From an uncultured Mycoplasma sp. (GTDB lineage: Bacteria > Bacillota_I > Bacilli_A > Mycoplasmatales > Metamycoplasmataceae), in contig CAMRBO010000016.1 of the NCBI GenBank assembly GCA_947040465.1, forward strand, positions 1 through 9,665: a DNA stretch of 9,665 nucleotides, given 5' to 3'. Numbering within the stretch: the first letter of the stretch is position 1; the number at the start of each line of letters is the position of its first letter. The notes under the pieces are model-generated. The model ran no database searches. It was not told where the DNA came from and saw only the letters and a program-made list of their open reading frames with translations. The position numbers were made by a program, and so were the translations under genes. Positions 1 through 8,228 of the stretch are shown piece after piece.

Positions 1-329
1 CAATAGAAAAAAAAGTAGCAGTAGCAGTCTATAAGGCCTTAATTTTATTGGCAGGTATTCCCTTAGATAATCAAGATGAAGGTATTTCAGACATTGGATT
101 TGAAGGAATTTTTAAAGAAGGGGTTTCAAGTGCATTTGTTAAATATGGATTTGATAAAGGGTTGGTAGATTATTCTCCTTCTACTATAACTTACAAAAAT
201 AAGGTAAATCAATTATTAAGTAATGCTATGATTAAGTTTCAAGCAAAGCGTCCTGCGTTTCAAAATATGAGTGATTCAAACGCAAATCAAGAATTACTTA
301 ATAGTATAATTGTGGAGATAAATAAATAA
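1..329 (+). CDS. BMP-family ABC transporter substrate-binding lipoprotein, C-terminal part (partial)
   Basis: The reading frame is already open at the window edge (first complete codon at position 3) and stops with TAA at 327-329, so about 108 C-terminal residues are visible. The signal peptide and lipobox lie outside the window. The visible part includes a short hydrophobic stretch (VAVAVYKALILLAG) and a DEGISDIGFEGIF segment, and matches by eye the last part of basic membrane protein (BMP/TmpC/NupN-like) lipoproteins. These bind nucleosides or related ligands outside the membrane and deliver them to an ABC permease. The ATPase gene starts 3 bases downstream and two permease genes follow, which is the standard order for this importer and is the strongest support for the call. 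The likely ligand is a nucleoside, inferred from family and context only; no binding residue can be checked in this fragment. Confidence 0.78.
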   Translation, partial: IEKKVAVAVYKALILLAGIPLDNQDEGISDIGFEGIFKEGVSSAFVKYGFDKGLVDYSPSTITYKNKVNQLLSNAMIKFQAKRPAFQNMSDSNANQELLNSIIVEINK

Positions 330-332
330 AAT

Positions 333-1961
333 ATGGAAAACAACGCCATTGTAGAATTAGTGAATATTACAAAAGAATTTCCTGGTATTAAGGCAAATGA
401 CAATATTAATATTACAATCAAAAAAGGAACTATTCATGCATTGGTGGGAGAAAATGGAGCTGGCAAATCAACATTAATGTCAATTTTATTCGGAATATAT
501 AAGCCAACAACAGGATTTATTAAAATAAACGGTTCTCAATTAATAATTAATGGACCGAATCAAGCAAATGATATAGGTATTGGAATGGTTCATCAACACT
601 TTAAATTGGTTGGAAATTATACTAATTTAGAAAACATCATTTTAGGGTCTGAATTCTCAAAACATGGATTTCTTGATAAAAAAACATCATTAATAAAAAT
701 CAAATTATTACAAAATAAATTTGGTTTAAAATTTGATTTAAATGAAACAACATCCAATGCAACCATTGTGACACAACAAAAAATTGAGATTATAAAAATG
801 TTATATAAAGATGCTGAGATATTGATTTTTGATGAACCTACAGCTGTGCTTTCTCCAAAGGAAATAGATGAATTTTTAATAATTTTGAAATTTTTGAGAG
901 AAAGTGGAAAAACAATTCTTTTTATTTCTCATAAGTTATGAGAAGTAATGAATGTTTCTGATGAAGTTACTGTAATTAGACATGGAAAAGTTATTAAACA
1001 TTATGAAAATCTTGAAAACATTACTGCCACCGAAATAGCAAATGCAATGGTGGGAGAAAATGTTGTACATTCTAAAAATAAAAATCATAGTTATTTAAAA
1101 GATTCAATCTTAAAATTAGAAAATATTTGTGCAGGAAAAAAATTAAGAAACTTAAACTTAGAAATACATGCAGGAGAAATTTTGGCAATAGCAGGTGTGG
1201 AAGGAAATGGACAAGAAGAGTTAGAATATATTCTTTCAGGAATCATTCAACCCAAAAGTGGTACCATAATGCTCAAACAAAGAAGTACAGATGATTTATC
1301 CAAAAATAATTTAAAAACAAAAGAGATAGTTGCTCCAAAAAAATTATATAAAAATAAGGGTGTTTCAAATACACAAGGTTACCAAGATATAACTAATTTT
1401 TCCTCAAAGAAAAAGAATGATAGTTTTATATCTGTTGTTCCTGGTGATAGGCATAAGCACGGATTAGTTTTGGATTTTGATATTAATGATAACTCTATAA
1501 TTAGAAGTTTATCTACTAAAAAATTCTCAAATTTTTCTATTATTAATAATAAAGAAAAAAATTTATTTTCAAAAGAGATTATTGAAAAATATGATGTTCG
1601 TGGTTCAAGAGAAGGAAATGCAATGGCGAGATCTTTATCGGGTGGAAATCAACAAAAAGCAATTGTTGGAAGAGAGATGTTGACTGATCATGACCTTATT
1701 GTGATTGTTCAACCTACTAGGGGCCTTGATATTGGTGCCATAAATATGATCCATGAAGAAATTTTGAAAGAAAAAGAAAAAGGGAAAGCGGTATTATTGA
1801 TTTCATATGAATTAGATGAAATAATTGCTTTAGCGGATACAATAGCGGTTATGAATAAGGGTAAAATAGTCGGCATTAAACCAGCTAATCAATTTGAAAG
1901 AAAAGAAATAGGTTTGTTAATGGCAGGATTAGACCACACAGGAGAGTTGTATGAAAAATAA
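333..1961 (+). CDS. ABC transporter ATP-binding protein (nucleoside/BMP type, two fused ATPase domains)
   Basis: 542 residues with TGA at 939-941 read as Trp203. This is the double-ATPase subunit (NupO/RnsB/RbsA-like) that powers the importer from the cytoplasmic face. Domain 1 has Walker A GENGAGKST at 39-47, Walker B ILIFDEPT at 163-170 and the switch His200. Domain 2 has the Lys-less Walker A version GVEGNGQ (about 288-294), a canonical LSGGNQQK signature from 435 and VIVQPTRGLD in place of a normal Walker B; the Lys-less and QPTRG forms are normal in this family. The domain 1 signature is degenerate (NATIVTQQ, 142-149, where relatives have something like DISVGMQQ). Domain 2 holds a Lys/Asn-rich insertion (about 317-362) before PGDRHKHGL. 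ATG333 lies 3 bases after the lipoprotein stop; the nearest Shine-Dalgarno, GGAGA at 314-318, is 14 bases away, so translational coupling is likely. The end overlaps the next gene by 11 bases. Confidence 0.93.
1941..1946 (+). promoter_or_regulatory. Ribosome binding site for permease 1
   Basis: GGAGAG lies inside the end of the ATPase gene, 4 bases before ATG1951. It supports starting the first permease at 1951, overlapping the ATPase stop (1959-1961), and not at a later internal codon. The next in-frame ATG, at 1978, has no comparable site upstream. Confidence 0.75.
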
Positions 1962-3489
1962 ATTTTCTCTTCCACAAATGAAAAAAAACTTTTTTAATGA
2001 AAAAGAAATTAATGGTAGACGCAGGCTTTATAATTCCCTATGAGCTTTTTTGTTTGGAATATTAGCTAGTATTCTAATAATAGCAATGACAGGGAATAAC
2101 CCATTTGAAGTTTTTCAAGTTATTTTCCAAGATGCAGTAAACCAGAATGTTAGATTTATAACCACAACAGTAGTTTTTATTGTGGCCACTTTAGGAACAG
2201 CAATATGTTTTAAGTCAGGTATTTTTAACATTGGGGTTTCAGGACAAATGATGGCCGGTGGAATAACTTCAATCTTAATTTTGAAGTTAATAGGCATTAA
2301 TGGGGGGACAATATTTTTATCAATAATTTTATCGATGCTATCTGGAGCGATAGTGGCGATGGTTGTAGGACTTTTGAAAGCATTTTTAAAAGTTAATGAA
2401 GTTGTTTCTACAATTTTATTGAATTGAGTTGTTTTCTATATTGTTAAATTTATTATTCAAAGTAATATTCCTGGATTGGTAAGTGATATGAGTTTATCTC
2501 AAAATCAAACAGACCCCTTTAATTTACCTGACTTCTTCCAATCCGATGCATGACTGGCGATTTTGTCTATTTTTGGTATTTTTTTGATAGTTGTAGTGTG
2601 ATTCGTGTTTTCAAAAACAACCATTGGTTATAAAATGAAAATGTTGGCAATGAACAAAGATGCTTCTAAATATTCTGGGTCTAACGAAAAGTTAATATTA
2701 ATATTAATAATGAGTATTGCAGGATCACTTGCAGGATTAGCAGGATTTTTATATTATACTGAGCTTGGTGTCATTAGCGCAAAAGCAGAACCTATTAGCA
2801 TGGGGTTTGACACAATAGCAATCGCTCTTTTGGTCTATAACAATCCATTCGGAATTGGAATAGCCTCTTTATTTTTTTCTGTTATTAAATTAGGTTGTGG
2901 AGCTCTTAAACCGTTGTTCCCTCCGCTTACAGAAGATTTTGCTCAAATTATGTTTGGAATAATAATTTATATTGCAGCCATAGGAATAGTTTTTGAAAAA
3001 TTCCATATATTAATATATATTAAAAATAATTATATATATCGGAAAAATCCTGATTATAAAGAAGTGTTGCAAACATATAAAATAAATAGAAAAAATATAT
3101 GAAGCATTGAAAAAACTAATAGAACTGAAATACAAAATATTAAAAATATCAAAAGACAAATTTGAAAAGAAATAAAAGAAAAGTCTATTAGAAAAAAAGA
3201 ACAATTAGAAAAAGAATTATTTACCACTAAAATATCATTAGGTGATTTAAATGAAGAAAAACAACAATATTATTTTCAACAAATATCTTTGATTAAAAGA
3301 GAAAAAGATGACGAACTTTTCAAAAATAGTTACTATGAAATTTTAAAAATTAAAAGTTTCGCAAAGAATCTTAAAGTTGAAAATAAAAAGACACTTACTG
3401 AATTTCAAAATTCAATTTTAGAAAAACAACAAGAAAGTAAAAAAGAAAATTTTAAAAAAATTAAGAAAGGTAATGATGGAAATATTTAA
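1951..3489 (+). CDS. ABC transporter permease 1 (nucleoside type) with long charged C-terminal tail
   Basis: 512 residues with six TGA-encoded tryptophans (codons at 2041, 2425, 2551, 2599, 3100, 3163) and no TGG. It is a NupP/YufP-like member of the BPD_transp_2 family, the membrane channel of the importer. Residues 1-30 are basic and cytoplasmic. Several hydrophobic segments follow between about 32 and 348, with the family motif FNIGVSGQM at 92-100 and the cytoplasmic ATPase-contact loop around MNKDASKYSG (about 234-243). Relatives of about 350 residues stop near here. This protein continues with about 155 hydrophilic residues (358-512) rich in Lys, Glu, Asn and Gln, with regularly spaced Ile/Leu suggesting coiled coil. 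The tail is in the same frame across two more Trp codons and ends by overlapping the second permease start, so it is genuine coding sequence and not read-through. Its role is unknown. Confidence 0.9.
3464..3470 (+). promoter_or_regulatory. Ribosome binding site for permease 2
   Basis: AGAAAGG lies 2 bases before ATG3473 and 5 bases before ATG3476. Other sites in this window (before the genes at 4549, 7458 and 8229) have 5-base spacing, so ATG3476 is the better start. The site lies inside the end of the permease 1 gene. Confidence 0.6.
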
Positions 3490-4423
3490 TTCAATAATAA
3501 CCCTGGCAGTGATGTATTTGGGAATATTAACTTTATCATCAATAGCTTCAATTTTTTCAGAACGTGTTGGAATAGTGAATATCGGAATAAATGGAACAAT
3601 TGTTTTTGGTGCAACAATTTATATGATTTTTGCAAGCATTTTCAGTAGTGGAGGCGCAATAACAGGGTCTCCTTGATTACAAATACCTTTATTTATAATT
3701 TCCGGATTAGCTGGGGTTGGTTTTTCTTCTTTACATGGATATGCAACAATTAAGTTAAAATCAAATCAAATCATTTCCGGTATTGCCATGAATATTTTAG
3801 CTCCAGCAATAACGTTGATGGTTTTGTTTATTTTTGGTAATGCTAATAAGATGGATTATCGTGTTCCTGAATTGGCTCTTGGAAATAATGCGTTATCAGA
3901 ACTAACAGGAATGGTCTCTTTAAGTACATTTGTGTTGATTCTTGTATCCATAATTTCTTGAATTATGTTAAATAAAACTAGATGAGGTTTGAGATTAAAA
4001 TCAGTGGGAGAAAATCCTCAAGCAGCTGATGCTGCTGGAATTAATGTAAATTCTTTTAAATGACAAGGTGTGTTGATTTCTGGACTATTGTCTGGAATAG
4101 CAGGAGCAATGTTTATGACTTCTATTAGAACAAGTGGGTCTTCTTTTAAAGGGTCTGTTGAAGGACTAGGTTATTTATCTCTAGCCATAATGATTATTGG
4201 AAGATGGAAAATATTGCCAGCTATATTAAGTTCGGTTGTATTTTCTTTATTATTAGGAATAAGTTATAACTTCTCATTATTTGTACCAAAAGATTATGAA
4301 AGCTATAAATATTTAGTTTTAACAATTCCATATTTAGGCACTTTAATTGCAATGACTGTTTTTGGTAGAAAATCCTCAGGACCTAAAGCCGCCGGCATTC
4401 CTTATGATAAGTCGTTAAGGTAA
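3476..4423 (+). CDS. ABC transporter permease 2 (nucleoside type)
   Basis: 315 residues from ATG3476 (316 if the adjacent ATG3473 is used), close to the roughly 320 usual for NupQ/YufQ-type permeases. It pairs with permease 1 to form the transmembrane channel. Hydrophobic segments alternate through the whole length. The family motif VNIGING is at 34-40, and the conserved cytoplasmic loop that docks onto the ATPase, GENPQAADAAGINV, is at 178-191. Trp67, 162, 170 and 196 are TGA; Trp244 (4205-4207) is the only TGG I found in frame in the window. Unlike permease 1 it has no extra tail and ends in a short polar stretch typical of the family. Its first bases overlap the permease 1 gene, and it is the last gene of the importer operon. 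Confidence 0.93.
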
Positions 4424-4448
4424 TTTGTTTAACTGTTAATAATGCTTT

Positions 4449-4480
4449 AATATGAAGTAAAAATCATTCCATATTTTTTT
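4449..4480 (+). terminator. Weak rho-independent terminator of the importer operon
   Basis: AATATG (4449-4454) pairs with CATATT (4470-4475); past a one-base mismatch, AGT and ATT add a few weak pairs. A run of T up to 4480 follows. The stem is short and AT-rich, so the energy is modest, but position and T-run fit the end of the ABC operon just before a new promoter. Confidence 0.45.
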
Positions 4481-4492
4481 GATATTGTTATT

Positions 4493-4520
4493 TTATCATT
4501 TTGAATATAAATGTTATAAT
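4493..4520 (+). promoter_or_regulatory. Extended -10 promoter for the gls24-fakA-plsX-rnc operon
   Basis: A perfect TATAAT (4515-4520) is preceded by TGT (4512-4514), giving an extended -10 box. TTATCA at 4493-4498 is a -35 candidate matching four of six bases of TTGACA at 16-bp spacing. Transcription would begin near 4527, leaving a leader of about 20 bases that contains the AAAGGAAG ribosome binding site (4536-4543) before ATG4549. Confidence 0.7.
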
Positions 4521-4548
4521 TTAATAATGCTTTAAAAAGGAAGTTTAT

Positions 4549-4848
4549 ATGGATGTGTCAACACTCACAAATAATGTTATTAAAAATATTTCAATTATTC
4601 CAGGTATTTTGGGTTTTTGTAACATTGAAAAAAGCAATCAGGAAATAAAAGATTCAAAATCATGATCAAAAGCCATTTTATTGGTTATTAATGATGAAAT
4701 TGTAAATTTGAATATAGCAATTATTATTTCTACTGATTCAACCATTAAGAACATCTCTAAACAAATCAAAGAACAACTAACTTTTAATTTCAAAAAATTA
4801 GGATTCAAGTTAGGTAATATAAATATTTACATAAAAGGAGTGAGATAA
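4549..4848 (+). CDS. Asp23/Gls24 family envelope stress response protein
   Basis: 99 residues, with TGA at 4663-4665 read as Trp39, so a standard-code search would miss it. The start has a strong ribosome binding site (AAAGGAAG, 4536-4543, 5-base spacing). The protein has the small mixed alpha/beta pattern of YloU-type Asp23/Gls24 proteins: an N-terminal segment ending in IIPGILGF, a central strand pair around AILLVINDEIVNLNIAIII (about 42-60), a charged helix, then a C-terminal strand (NINIYIKG). The neighbourhood is the best evidence: in many Firmicutes a yloU-like gene directly precedes the fakA/yloV gene, as it does here with a TAATG overlap. The molecular role of the family is poorly defined (alkaline or envelope stress in some species), and no catalytic residues are expected. 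The sequence is divergent, so the family call is moderately firm. Confidence 0.75.
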
Positions 4849-6467
4849 TGCAAAAAATCCAAGCAATTGATTGAAAAGAAGCAATGATTTCTGGTTCAAA
4901 CAACATTCAAAACAATAAAAATAGAATAAATGCTCTCAATGTATTTCCTGTTCCTGATGGAGATACAGGTACAAACATGTCATCAACAATAAAAAAGGCG
5001 GCTGATGCTATATTTTCATTGGAAATTATGGATTTAAATCAACTATTACAAACAATATCCAAAAACATGTTATTAGGTGCTAGAGGCAATTCAGGAGTTA
5101 TTCTATCTCAAATATTCAAAGGATTTTCGGTTGCTTGACAAAAATTGGATGAAATAGAACCTAAAAACATTGTCCATGGATTTAAAGAAGCCTCTAAGAT
5201 GGCATATGATTCTGTAATAAATCCAATTGAGGGAACTATTCTTACAGTTATAAGAGAAACTTATGAAAATTTAGAAAAAAACATAAAACCTTCAATGAAT
5301 ATAATAGAAATATTCGAACTTGCTTTAAAATATGCTAGAAAGAGTTGTGATAATACTCCAAATTTGCTAGCCATTTTAAAAGAGGTAGGGGTTGTTGATT
5401 CTGGTGGTGAGGGATTAAATCTTATTTTAGAAGGAATATTGTTATCTCTTAAAGGGAAACCAGTTCAAATTTCAAAAGAAGAAGCCAATATGCAACAATA
5501 TACAGGAGAATTAGAAATATATGATGGAGAATTTGGTTACTGTACAGAATTAATATTGAAATTAGCAGATCATTTAAAATTTAATAAACCCGATTTTATT
5601 AAAGGCCTGTCAAAATTAGGTAACTCTACTGTAGTGGTTCAGGATGAAGAAATTGTAAAGATTCATATACATACACTTAAGCCTGGAAGAATATTGAATT
5701 ATTCACAAAAATATGGAGAATTTGATGCTATTAAGTCAGAAAATATGACAATTCAAGCCAGCGATACCAAATCCAACATCCAAGATAAAAAAAATATCAA
5801 GAAAAAAACTTCAGCGATAATTTCTTGTAATAGTGGATCTGGGATCATTGAATTAATGAAAGAATACGAATGTGATTATGTTATAGAGGGTGGTCAAACA
5901 AATAACCCTTCAGCTCAAGATATTATTGATGCAATTAATTTTGTTAATGCTGACAATATTTTTATTCTTCCTAATAATTCAAATATTATTTTAGCAGCTC
6001 AACAAGCATCACAAATAATTGATAATAAAAACATTAAAGTTATGTCGACAAAAACACAAGTCGAAGGTATAACTGCTATGTTGAATTTTTCTTCAGAACT
6101 AAATTTAGAAGATAATTTAGAAGAAATGGAATCATCATTGAAAAATTTGATTTCAGGTCAAATAACAACCGCTACAAAAGACACTAAAATTAACAATATC
6201 AAAATTAAAAATGGCGAGTTTTTAATGATGGTTGAAAATAAAATAATTGGATCCCAAAAAAATATAATCAAAGCAGGAAAAGATTTAATAAAAGAAATGT
6301 TATCTGATAAAAAATCAGTAGAAATAGTAGTTATTTATTATGGTGCAGACTCATCGAAATTAGATGCAAATGAATTAGAAAAATTTATAACTTCAAATTA
6401 TGATGTTGAAGTAGAAGTTTATAATGGAGATCAACCAATTTATAATTTTTTAATTAGTGTGGAATAA
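4848..6467 (+). CDS. fakA: Fatty acid kinase catalytic subunit FakA (DAK2/DhaL domain)
   Basis: 539 residues, close to the roughly 550 of YloV/FakA; Trp9 (4872) and Trp97 (5136) are TGA. FakA phosphorylates a fatty acid presented by a FakB (DegV-family) carrier, giving acyl-phosphate for phospholipid synthesis in the cytoplasm. The N-terminal DhaL-like kinase domain shows NVFPVPDGDTGTNM at 31-44, with Asp37 and Asp39 as the expected metal/nucleotide ligands, GARGNSG at 77-83 and DSGGEG at 184-189. The middle domain has Cys232 in GYCTE and His273/His275 in HIHT, matching the Cys/HxH set reported to bind zinc in Staphylococcus FakA. GGQTNNPS and LPNNSNIILAA follow, and the C-terminus ends in the typical QPIYNFLISVE. 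All parts are present, so it should be active. ATG4848 overlaps the previous stop; AAGGAG (4835-4840) lies 7 bases upstream. No fakB is in the window. Confidence 0.94.
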
Positions 6468-6471
6468 ATTT

Positions 6472-7458
6472 ATGAAGAAAATAGTTTTTGATGTAATGGG
6501 GAATGACGATGGAATTGAAGCTGCTGTTATTTCCACTATGAATTTTATTAATAAATATAATGATTATTCAATTATTTTGGTTGGAGATGAGAAAATTATT
6601 GAGAATTTTTTAATTCCCAACGAAAGAATAACTATTGTTAATAATCCTGGTGTAGTTGATAAATCTTCGAACTTAAGAAACACACACACCCAAGATAATT
6701 CTATGAATGATTCGTTGAAGATTTTGCAAGAGGGAAAAGCTGATGCCTGTTTATCTTCCGGAGATTCAGCTAGACTAATGATTTCATCAATTTTTATATT
6801 AAAGAGATTAACAGGAATTAGCAGACCTGCTTTTATGCCTATTTTTCCAACAATTATTAAAGGTCAAAAATTTGTTATGTTAGATGTTGGCGCAAATTTA
6901 GATATAAATCCTGAGCATTTAATACAATGAGCAAAATTAGGTGTTGCTTTTGCCATTGCTGTTTTAAAAATAAACAACCCAAGAGTTAGTGTTTTAAATG
7001 TGGGAACCGAAGATAACAAAGGTTTTGAAGAGCATCAAAAGGTTAATAGAGAATTAAAAATAATGCGAGAAGAAGGAAAAATAAATTATATTGGATTTAT
7101 AGAACCCAGAGATTTATTGGAAGGAATAACTGATGTAGTTGTTACTGATGGGTATGCAGGAAATATTGCGTTAAAAGCAATGGAAGGAGCAATTCTTAAC
7201 TTTCAGAAAATAATTAAAGAAAACTTAACTAGCAATTTTTTTAGAAAGATAAATGCTGTATTTTTAAAGGGAGCATTTAAAAATATTAAAGAACATTTAG
7301 ATTATAGAAATGTTGGAGCCGCTTGAATCATAGGTGTAGATGGAATCGTTATAAAGTGTCATGGTTCATCTGATGCAAAAGCATATCAAGGAGCTCTAAT
7401 GCAATTAAAACAAGCATTAGATTCAAACGCCTTAATCGAACTTAAAAAAGGATTATAA
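6472..7458 (+). CDS. plsX: Phosphate acyltransferase PlsX
   Basis: 328 residues, the normal PlsX length; Trp153 (6928) and Trp285 (7324) are TGA. PlsX interconverts acyl-ACP and acyl-phosphate, the donor that the membrane enzyme PlsY uses to acylate glycerol-3-phosphate. It is a soluble or peripheral membrane enzyme. Recognisable segments are FDVMGND near the N-terminus (usually DAMGGD), KADACLSSGDSARLM at 89-103, LDVGANLDINPEHL at 137-150, NVGTEDNKGFEEHQ and VTDGYAGNIALKAMEGA. The glycine-rich motif usually written SAGNTGALM is changed to SSGDSARLM. Start ATG6472 is chosen because the protein then begins MKKIVFDVMG as relatives do; a GTG at 6457 in the same frame would add only five unconserved residues. 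It lies 4 bases after fakA, so FakA and PlsX are co-produced, fitting shared handling of acyl-phosphate. The stop overlaps rnc by one base. Confidence 0.93.
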
Positions 7459-8126
7459 TGTCAAATTTATCAATAAAAGAATTTCTTATAAAGCATAAAA
7501 TAGAATATAAAAACTTTGATTTATATCAAAGAGCTATTACGCATACAACTTTTTCAAATGAGCATAAAAATTATGAATCATATGAAATGCTTGAATTGCT
7601 AGGAGATTCTATTATACAAGCTAAATCTACTATTATTATTTTTAATCATTTTAAAACAGTAGGCGTAGGAGAAGCCACACAAATAAGATCTAAAAATGTT
7701 GATAATATAGCATTAGCAAAAATCACTCAAGAAATAGGTTTAAATAAATACTTATTATGTTCTAACAACAGAGAAGAATTGATGCATAAGTCAAAAATTT
7801 GTGCTGATCTTTTTGAATCTTTTGTTGGTGCCCTTTATTTAGATTTAGGAGATGCAGCAGTTGATAAATTTCTAGCAAAATTTCTCGCTCCAAAAATAAA
7901 ATTAACAGACAAAAACAATCTTAAAGATTACAAAACACAATTTCAAGAATTGATTCAACTAAAATCTAAAACAGAAATTTCTTATATTTCAACTAAACAG
8001 CCTGACAACAATTTCAAAACAAGATTGATTCATGATGAAAATTGTTATGGTGAAGGAATGGGAAAAACAAAAAAAATAGCAGAAAATTTAGCTGCTGAAA
8101 ATGCTTTAAAAAAGCTAAGTAAATAA
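7458..8126 (+). CDS. rnc: Ribonuclease III
   Basis: 222 residues, typical length; no Trp, so it reads intact in either code. RNase III cleaves double-stranded RNA, chiefly rRNA precursors and structured mRNAs. The N-terminal catalytic domain carries EMLELLGDS at 43-51, giving Glu43, Glu46 and Asp50 at the positions of E. coli Glu38, Glu41 and Asp45. ADLFES at 116-121 supplies Asp117 and Glu120, the equivalents of Asp114 and Glu117. All catalytic acids are present. A C-terminal double-stranded-RNA-binding domain runs from about 155 to 222, starting DYKTQFQELIQ and ending in the helix KKIAENLAAENALKKL. The start is fixed by AAGGA (7448-7452) 5 bases upstream and the TAATG overlap with plsX. The rnc-smc order that follows is conserved across Firmicutes and mollicutes. 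Confidence 0.96.
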   Translation: MSNLSIKEFLIKHKIEYKNFDLYQRAITHTTFSNEHKNYESYEMLELLGDSIIQAKSTIIIFNHFKTVGVGEATQIRSKNVDNIALAKITQEIGLNKYLLCSNNREELMHKSKICADLFESFVGALYLDLGDAAVDKFLAKFLAPKIKLTDKNNLKDYKTQFQELIQLKSKTEISYISTKQPDNNFKTRLIHDENCYGEGMGKTKKIAENLAAENALKKLSK

Positions 8127-8175
8127 AAAAATAATGTAATTTGATAATTGTGTTTTCAATAAAATGTGATAATAT

Positions 8176-8204
8176 TTTATTAACATAATATATATAAATA
8201 TAAT
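8176..8204 (+). promoter_or_regulatory. Probable promoter of smc in the rnc-smc gap
   Basis: TATAAT at 8199-8204 has a weak -35 candidate TTTATT (8176-8181) at 17-bp spacing. A second possible box is TGTGATAAT (8165-8173, an extended -10 form) with no good -35. The 102-bp gap is almost pure A+T, so chance matches are common. No convincing terminator follows rnc, so smc may also be read through from the upstream operon. Confidence 0.45.
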
Positions 8205-8228
8205 TTTGAGTTTATAAAAAGGAATCTT

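Larger units (their letters stand above)
4436..4535 (+). repeat. 15-bp direct repeat pair flanking the intergenic promoter
   Basis: TTAATAATGCTTTAA occurs exactly at 4436-4450 and again at 4521-4535, 85 bases apart start to start. The first copy begins 12 bases after the permease 2 stop and runs into the left arm of the putative terminator. The second copy begins directly after the TATAAT box and so covers the predicted transcription start of the next operon. It may be an operator or a trace of a past duplication or deletion; the sequence alone does not decide. Confidence 0.7.

Noticed and set aside
939..941. Apparent stop codon splitting the ATPase gene (and similar TGA breaks in the other genes), suggesting pseudogenes
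   Set aside because: The frame never shifts, conserved motifs continue on both sides, and every such break is TGA. Table 4 explains all of them without damage.
2115..2297. Minus-strand open frame inside permease 1
   Set aside because: It is short, matches no family I know and lies opposite a conserved membrane protein; treated as a shadow.
3010..3204. Minus-strand open frame rich in Phe/Ile/Tyr opposite the permease tail
   Set aside because: Its composition is what A-rich coding DNA gives on the opposite strand; no start signal or family match.
3289..3489. Separate small gene at the end of permease 1
   Set aside because: It is in the same frame as permease 1 with no stop other than TGA between them, and starts at a non-ATG codon without a ribosome binding site. 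It is the permease tail.
4424..4548. Riboswitch or small RNA in the intergenic region before the gls24-like gene
   Set aside because: The predicted leader is only about 20 bases and no structured, G+C-containing element is visible.
6457..6471. Earlier GTG start for plsX overlapping fakA
   Set aside because: The extra residues are not like PlsX; ATG6472 gives the usual N-terminus and keeps the genes non-overlapping.
8127..8200. Terminator after rnc formed by AATATT/AATAT inverted repeats
   Set aside because: The possible stems are about five A-T pairs with no clean T-run after them; too weak to call in a nearly pure A+T gap.
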